Shown: piece after piece, positions 36,591 through 41,212 of the stretch | Numbering within the stretch: position 1 is the first letter of the stretch | How the letters are laid out: each line of letters begins with the position of its first letter | Source: an uncultured Chromatiaceae bacterium | Lineage (GTDB): Bacteria > Pseudomonadota > Gammaproteobacteria > Enterobacterales > Alteromonadaceae | NCBI GenBank assembly: GCA_946482615.1 | Contig: CAMLSF010000013.1 | Span: forward strand, 1 to 41,212 | Length of the DNA: 41,212 nucleotides | Direction of reading: 5' to 3' | Translations under genes and position numbers: made by a program | The notes under the pieces: generated by a model | Database searches by the model: none | Seen by the model: the letters and a program-made list of their open reading frames with translations, nothing else | What the model was told of the DNA's origin: nothing

Positions 36591-38139
36591 GCTGGGGTTG
36601 TACTTACTGTTATACAGTCAGCAGCTTTTTGCTGATTCGTACTGGAGCCATATTCCCGGAACAGGTTCGGTGCAATTGAGCAAACTCAGCGCAGAGCAAC
36701 ATAGTTCGCTTGCTCAGCATCTGCAGCTAAGCGCTGAAGAAACCTCGCTGTGGTTGAATAAATTGCCTGAACTGCTGGACAGTTTGTCATGCAGTACTGT
36801 GGATATACAGAGCCAGCCTGTTCCTGCCTATATTGATGCCAGTTATAAGCTGGTGAGCTATGCAGGTGTGCTGAAGTTTCATACTGACGACAAATCCAAA
36901 AAGACTATTTGGTGGCTGCCCTGGACTTTATTGCCGGCGTTGTCGGAACTGAAAACGCAATTAACAGATTTGAATGCGCATCTGCATCAGCCTTTACTGA
37001 TCGCAGATCAACAACTTGGGACTAAAGGCCAGTTGATGATCGTCAGTGGCAGCAGTATCAGTCAAGAAGCCTACTTTGCGTTACAACTGAACAACCTTGA
37101 AAACATTGAGCTTTTATGGAGTTTAGGCTCGACTGATACTGGTTTCGAGGATTTAACCGGATCTATGGCGCAGCCCTTACTGATGCAGGAACAGAAGAAT
37201 AAATCCGGGGCGCCCGCCTTATCGCTTTTGTTACCAAACACGGCTGCGACAGATCCAAAAATACTAATTTACAAGATAGATTTGCTCACGGGCCTTGTGC
37301 AAGCCAGACTGGCTGCCGATCAGAATATAACAGGGTTGTCCGGGGCTATGAGCCTCTATGATCAAGACAGAGATTCGATGCCAGATAGCCTGCTGTTCAG
37401 CACTACAGCTGGCCAGATCTGGCAGGTTCAGCTTGAGGATAATCAGTTTTATGGAATGCGGGCAGTCGCTGACTTATCTGCGCTGAAATTCAGCGATATT
37501 CAGTTTATCCGACCCTTATATGCCGCAGTGCCTGTAGGAGGTTCCGGAAGTGATTTCCATTCAAGGCGCAGCCAATGGCTGGTTTTGTTGGGCGCTTTAC
37601 GGCAACAAAATACGGTCTTTGTTGTGCTGAAACAACAAAGTGAAAATACTTTGTTATTGTCCGATTTAGTCGACAGAACTTTACCTGAAACACCGGAGCT
37701 TGCGTTATTAACATCGCAGGATTGGCAACAGATCCAGCAAAAAAGTGGCTGGTTTAGTCAGTTAACCGGGCGTTTGACTCATATGCCTGTTGTAGCAGCC
37801 GGGGTGATTTATCTCAACCTGTTAAAACAGAGCGCTGAGCAGCTATGTAGTACAGAACATAGCAGTGCAGCGTTAATGGCATTGCATTTACATCACGCCT
37901 CAGCTGTTTACCGTCGGCAGATTTTGCCTTTGGAGCATGCTGCAGGCGCTCTGAAGGTGAAAGCAAATGCGGACGGGGGTTTTGCTCTGATTGAACAACA
38001 TCGTCAGCAGGTCTTGATTGATAACATGCTGGAAATCAGTCCTGATTGCACTCATTGCAGCAAATCCATACAACAAGGTAGCTTCCCGCGTTGGCAATTG
38101 ATGGGCACTTATCATAATGAAGAAGGAGCTTATGAATGA
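36577..38139 (+). CDS. Miniature PilY1-like protein without a vWA domain
   Basis: This 520-residue protein sits where pilY1 sits in the canonical operon, between PilX- and PilE-like genes. It has a signal peptide (MDFYRLGLYLLLYSQQLFA) and no vWA metal motif. Its middle shows a PilY1-type propeller element: the EF-hand-like loop DQDRDSMPD (262-270) directly followed by SLLFSTTAGQIWQVQL, matching loop-then-AGDLQGNVWKFD in PilY1. The repeated LLIADQQLGTKGQLMIVSGS and RPLYAAVPVGGSG also look like propeller blades. Cysteines cluster at the end (DCTHCSKS). GGAGG precedes the ATG within the upstream gene. The PilY1 link is my inference from one motif, size and order. Confidence 0.72.
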   Translation: MDFYRLGLYLLLYSQQLFADSYWSHIPGTGSVQLSKLSAEQHSSLAQHLQLSAEETSLWLNKLPELLDSLSCSTVDIQSQPVPAYIDASYKLVSYAGVLKFHTDDKSKKTIWWLPWTLLPALSELKTQLTDLNAHLHQPLLIADQQLGTKGQLMIVSGSSISQEAYFALQLNNLENIELLWSLGSTDTGFEDLTGSMAQPLLMQEQKNKSGAPALSLLLPNTAATDPKILIYKIDLLTGLVQARLAADQNITGLSGAMSLYDQDRDSMPDSLLFSTTAGQIWQVQLEDNQFYGMRAVADLSALKFSDIQFIRPLYAAVPVGGSGSDFHSRRSQWLVLLGALRQQNTVFVVLKQQSENTLLLSDLVDRTLPETPELALLTSQDWQQIQQKSGWFSQLTGRLTHMPVVAAGVIYLNLLKQSAEQLCSTEHSSAALMALHLHHASAVYRRQILPLEHAAGALKVKANADGGFALIEQHRQQVLIDNMLEISPDCTHCSKSIQQGSFPRWQLMGTYHNEEGAYE

Positions 38140-38540
38140 GGTTCAGATTGCAGGGAATGGGGTTAATTGAGGTGCTGGTTGTGCTGGCTATTATGGGGAT
38201 TTTAGCTTCTGTAATATTGCCAGGCTATCAGGAGCACGTGTTGAAAAGTTACAGAGCAGAAGCTATGCAGACCTTGTTAAAGGTGGCAGGCCTACAGGAG
38301 ATGTTGCTGGTTGATCAGCGAAGATACAGCGCAGACATGACGGAGCTTGGCTTTGCGGCAAAGCAGTTTTTGACCGAATCAGGCCGTTACAAAATCAGTG
38401 CCGTGGTGACAGAGCAGGGATATCAGCTCAAAGCTCAGGCACAACAAGCTCAGACTGAAGATAAAAGCTGTCAGGTGTTTTTACTCAACAGTTACGGCCA
38501 GAAAAGCAGTGAGCCCGGGTCCGCATGCTGGACCTACTGA
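38136..38540 (+). CDS. Second-set PilE-like minor prepilin
   Basis: The 134-residue prepilin has the leader MRFRLQG and the helix MGLIEVLVVLAIMGILASVILPGYQEHV. Glu is at +5, but the residue at +1 is Met rather than Phe. The globular part has the PilE pattern SYRAEAMQTLLKVAGLQEMLL, RYSADMTELGF, a YQLKAQA strand and closing cysteines (KSCQVF, SACWTY). Its start overlaps the mini-PilY gene stop by four bases (ATGA), so it is coupled. It is convergent, 4 bases apart, with the FimT-like gene. Confidence 0.87.
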   Translation: MRFRLQGMGLIEVLVVLAIMGILASVILPGYQEHVLKSYRAEAMQTLLKVAGLQEMLLVDQRRYSADMTELGFAAKQFLTESGRYKISAVVTEQGYQLKAQAQQAQTEDKSCQVFLLNSYGQKSSEPGSACWTY

Positions 38541-38544
38541 AAGA

Positions 38545-39063
38545 TTAATGAGGGCAGGGCGCATTTTCCTGCCATAAACGGCTGCGCCCAGCCTGGCTGA
38601 CGGTTAATCTGAAATGCCACTGATAAGGCTCTTTGCTGCAATACACAAAAGTACCGGATTCTAATAAATCCAGACTACCGTCACTGCGAAACTGCAGTGA
38701 CGGCCTGCTGTAATACAGCTGATGGCTATGGACCGGATGTTTTAATTCTCTTAGTAACAGATCCTGCCAGTTTTTTAAGGCTTTTTGATGCAGCTGAATG
38801 GGGGCTGAGTTCCAGTCTGAACTGCAGACTGTGCCATGGCGCGGGCAAATCTGTACCGGATGTTGTTGAGCTATCGCATGCACTCTGGCATAAGCTAAAT
38901 GCTGACTGAGCTGGCGCATAAAGTGTTCAGCCTGCAGGCGTTGCCAAAGTTCTCTCAAATCAGGTATCCCTATAGTGGAGGCTATGGCAAAAATCGCCAG
39001 CACCAGTAACAGCTCAATCAGGCTAAAAGCTGCGGCTGATCGGGTGGGGCTGTATGCATTCAT
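38545..39063 (-). CDS. Second FimT/GspH-like minor prepilin
   Basis: From the ATG at 39063 the 172-residue product has a leader ending SAAA, then FSLIELLLVLAIFAIASTIGIPDL with Glu at +5. A GspH-like domain follows (LAYARVHAIAQQHPVQICPRHG), then a beta-rich part and late cysteines (VYCSKE, NAPCPH). As in the first FimT, the residue before the cleavage site is Ala. A TTG at 39093 could lengthen the leader. GGGAG is ten bases before the ATG, as before fimT at 28391. It supplies the FimT role missing from the second set but is transcribed toward it. Confidence 0.85.
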   Translation of the reverse strand: MNAYSPTRSAAAFSLIELLLVLAIFAIASTIGIPDLRELWQRLQAEHFMRQLSQHLAYARVHAIAQQHPVQICPRHGTVCSSDWNSAPIQLHQKALKNWQDLLLRELKHPVHSHQLYYSRPSLQFRSDGSLDLLESGTFVYCSKEPYQWHFRLTVSQAGRSRLWQENAPCPH

Positions 39064-39226
39064 TTGCTCGACACTCCCTGTGGTTTGGTCCAATTCAGTT
39101 TAGTTGCATTTATGTTAAATATCTAAAGTGAGCACAGGTTTCGGGTTATGGTTCTGGCTCGATTGAGTCCTGCGGCAAAAATCGCTACCATAGCGGCAGT
39201 TTTTTCATCCTTTAGTGCAGGTTCAG

Positions 39227-41186
<1,960 letters not shown>

Positions 41187-41189
41187 AAC

Positions 41190-41212
41190 TTAAAATGGGG
41201 TCAGATCACATT
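41190..41212. other. Right-edge sequence resembling RAYT/REP-associated ends
   Basis: After glnB the window ends AAAATGGGGTCAGATCACA. From memory, ATGGGGTCAGA-type sequences commonly flank REP-associated tyrosine transposase genes. Too little is present to decide. Confidence 0.25.

Noticed and set aside
34760..38540. Second pilin set read as a type II secretion pseudopilin operon (gspG-K)
   Set aside because: There are no gspE/F/L/M genes, a PilY-like gene is present, and the order follows pilV-W-X-Y-E; kept as minor pilins, though a pseudopilus role is not excluded.

Overview
The window reads as chromosome of a gammaproteobacterium close to the Alteromonadales / Rheinheimera type. I base this on the protein sequences (GuaB, GuaA, PurL, IleS and GlnB track the Escherichia coli proteins almost residue for residue) and on gene order: rpsT divergent from murJ-ribF-ileS-lspA-fkpB-ispH, followed by a type IV pilus minor-pilin operon, an order known from Pseudomonas and relatives. 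The genus is inference. No tRNA, rRNA, CRISPR array, prophage or intact insertion sequence was seen, and no gene-free stretch exceeds about 240 bases.

Layout. 1-10 kb holds purine and translation housekeeping: guaB and guaA (GMP branch), a PspB-like small membrane protein, tadA, a 55-residue very basic protein that converges on tadA, the murein lyase gene mltF, and purL. 10-20 kb is a patchwork of short units: a YcgR-like PilZ protein, ompW with an FNR-like site, an OlsF-like bifunctional acyltransferase, an LpxH-like phosphoesterase, a ghrA-like dehydrogenase coupled to a crotonase that lacks the usual catalytic glutamates, a 49-residue membrane protein, smrA, two small membrane proteins, a secreted M28 peptidase and an HlyU-type ArsR repressor. 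20-28 kb is the rpsT / murJ-ribF-ileS-lspA-fkpB-ispH block (cell wall lipid II flipping, flavin cofactors, tRNA charging, lipoprotein maturation, isoprenoids).

28.4-39.1 kb is the most unusual part. A complete canonical minor-pilin operon (fimT, pilV, pilW, pilX, pilY1, pilE) is followed at once by a second, strongly diverged set with the same roles in the same order: PilV-, PilW- and PilX-like prepilins, a 520-residue miniature PilY1-like protein with no von Willebrand A domain, and a PilE-like prepilin. A second FimT-like prepilin lies on the opposite strand, converging on it. The second set could prime a different pilus tip or pseudopilus. The window ends with nadE and glnB; the last bases resemble sequence I associate with REP-associated transposases.

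At smaller scale, a dispersed intergenic repeat (core CTTGAAGCYGCAGC) occurs near 3.2-3.4, 13.75 and probably 17.4 kb. Several well-formed intrinsic terminators separate the transcription units.
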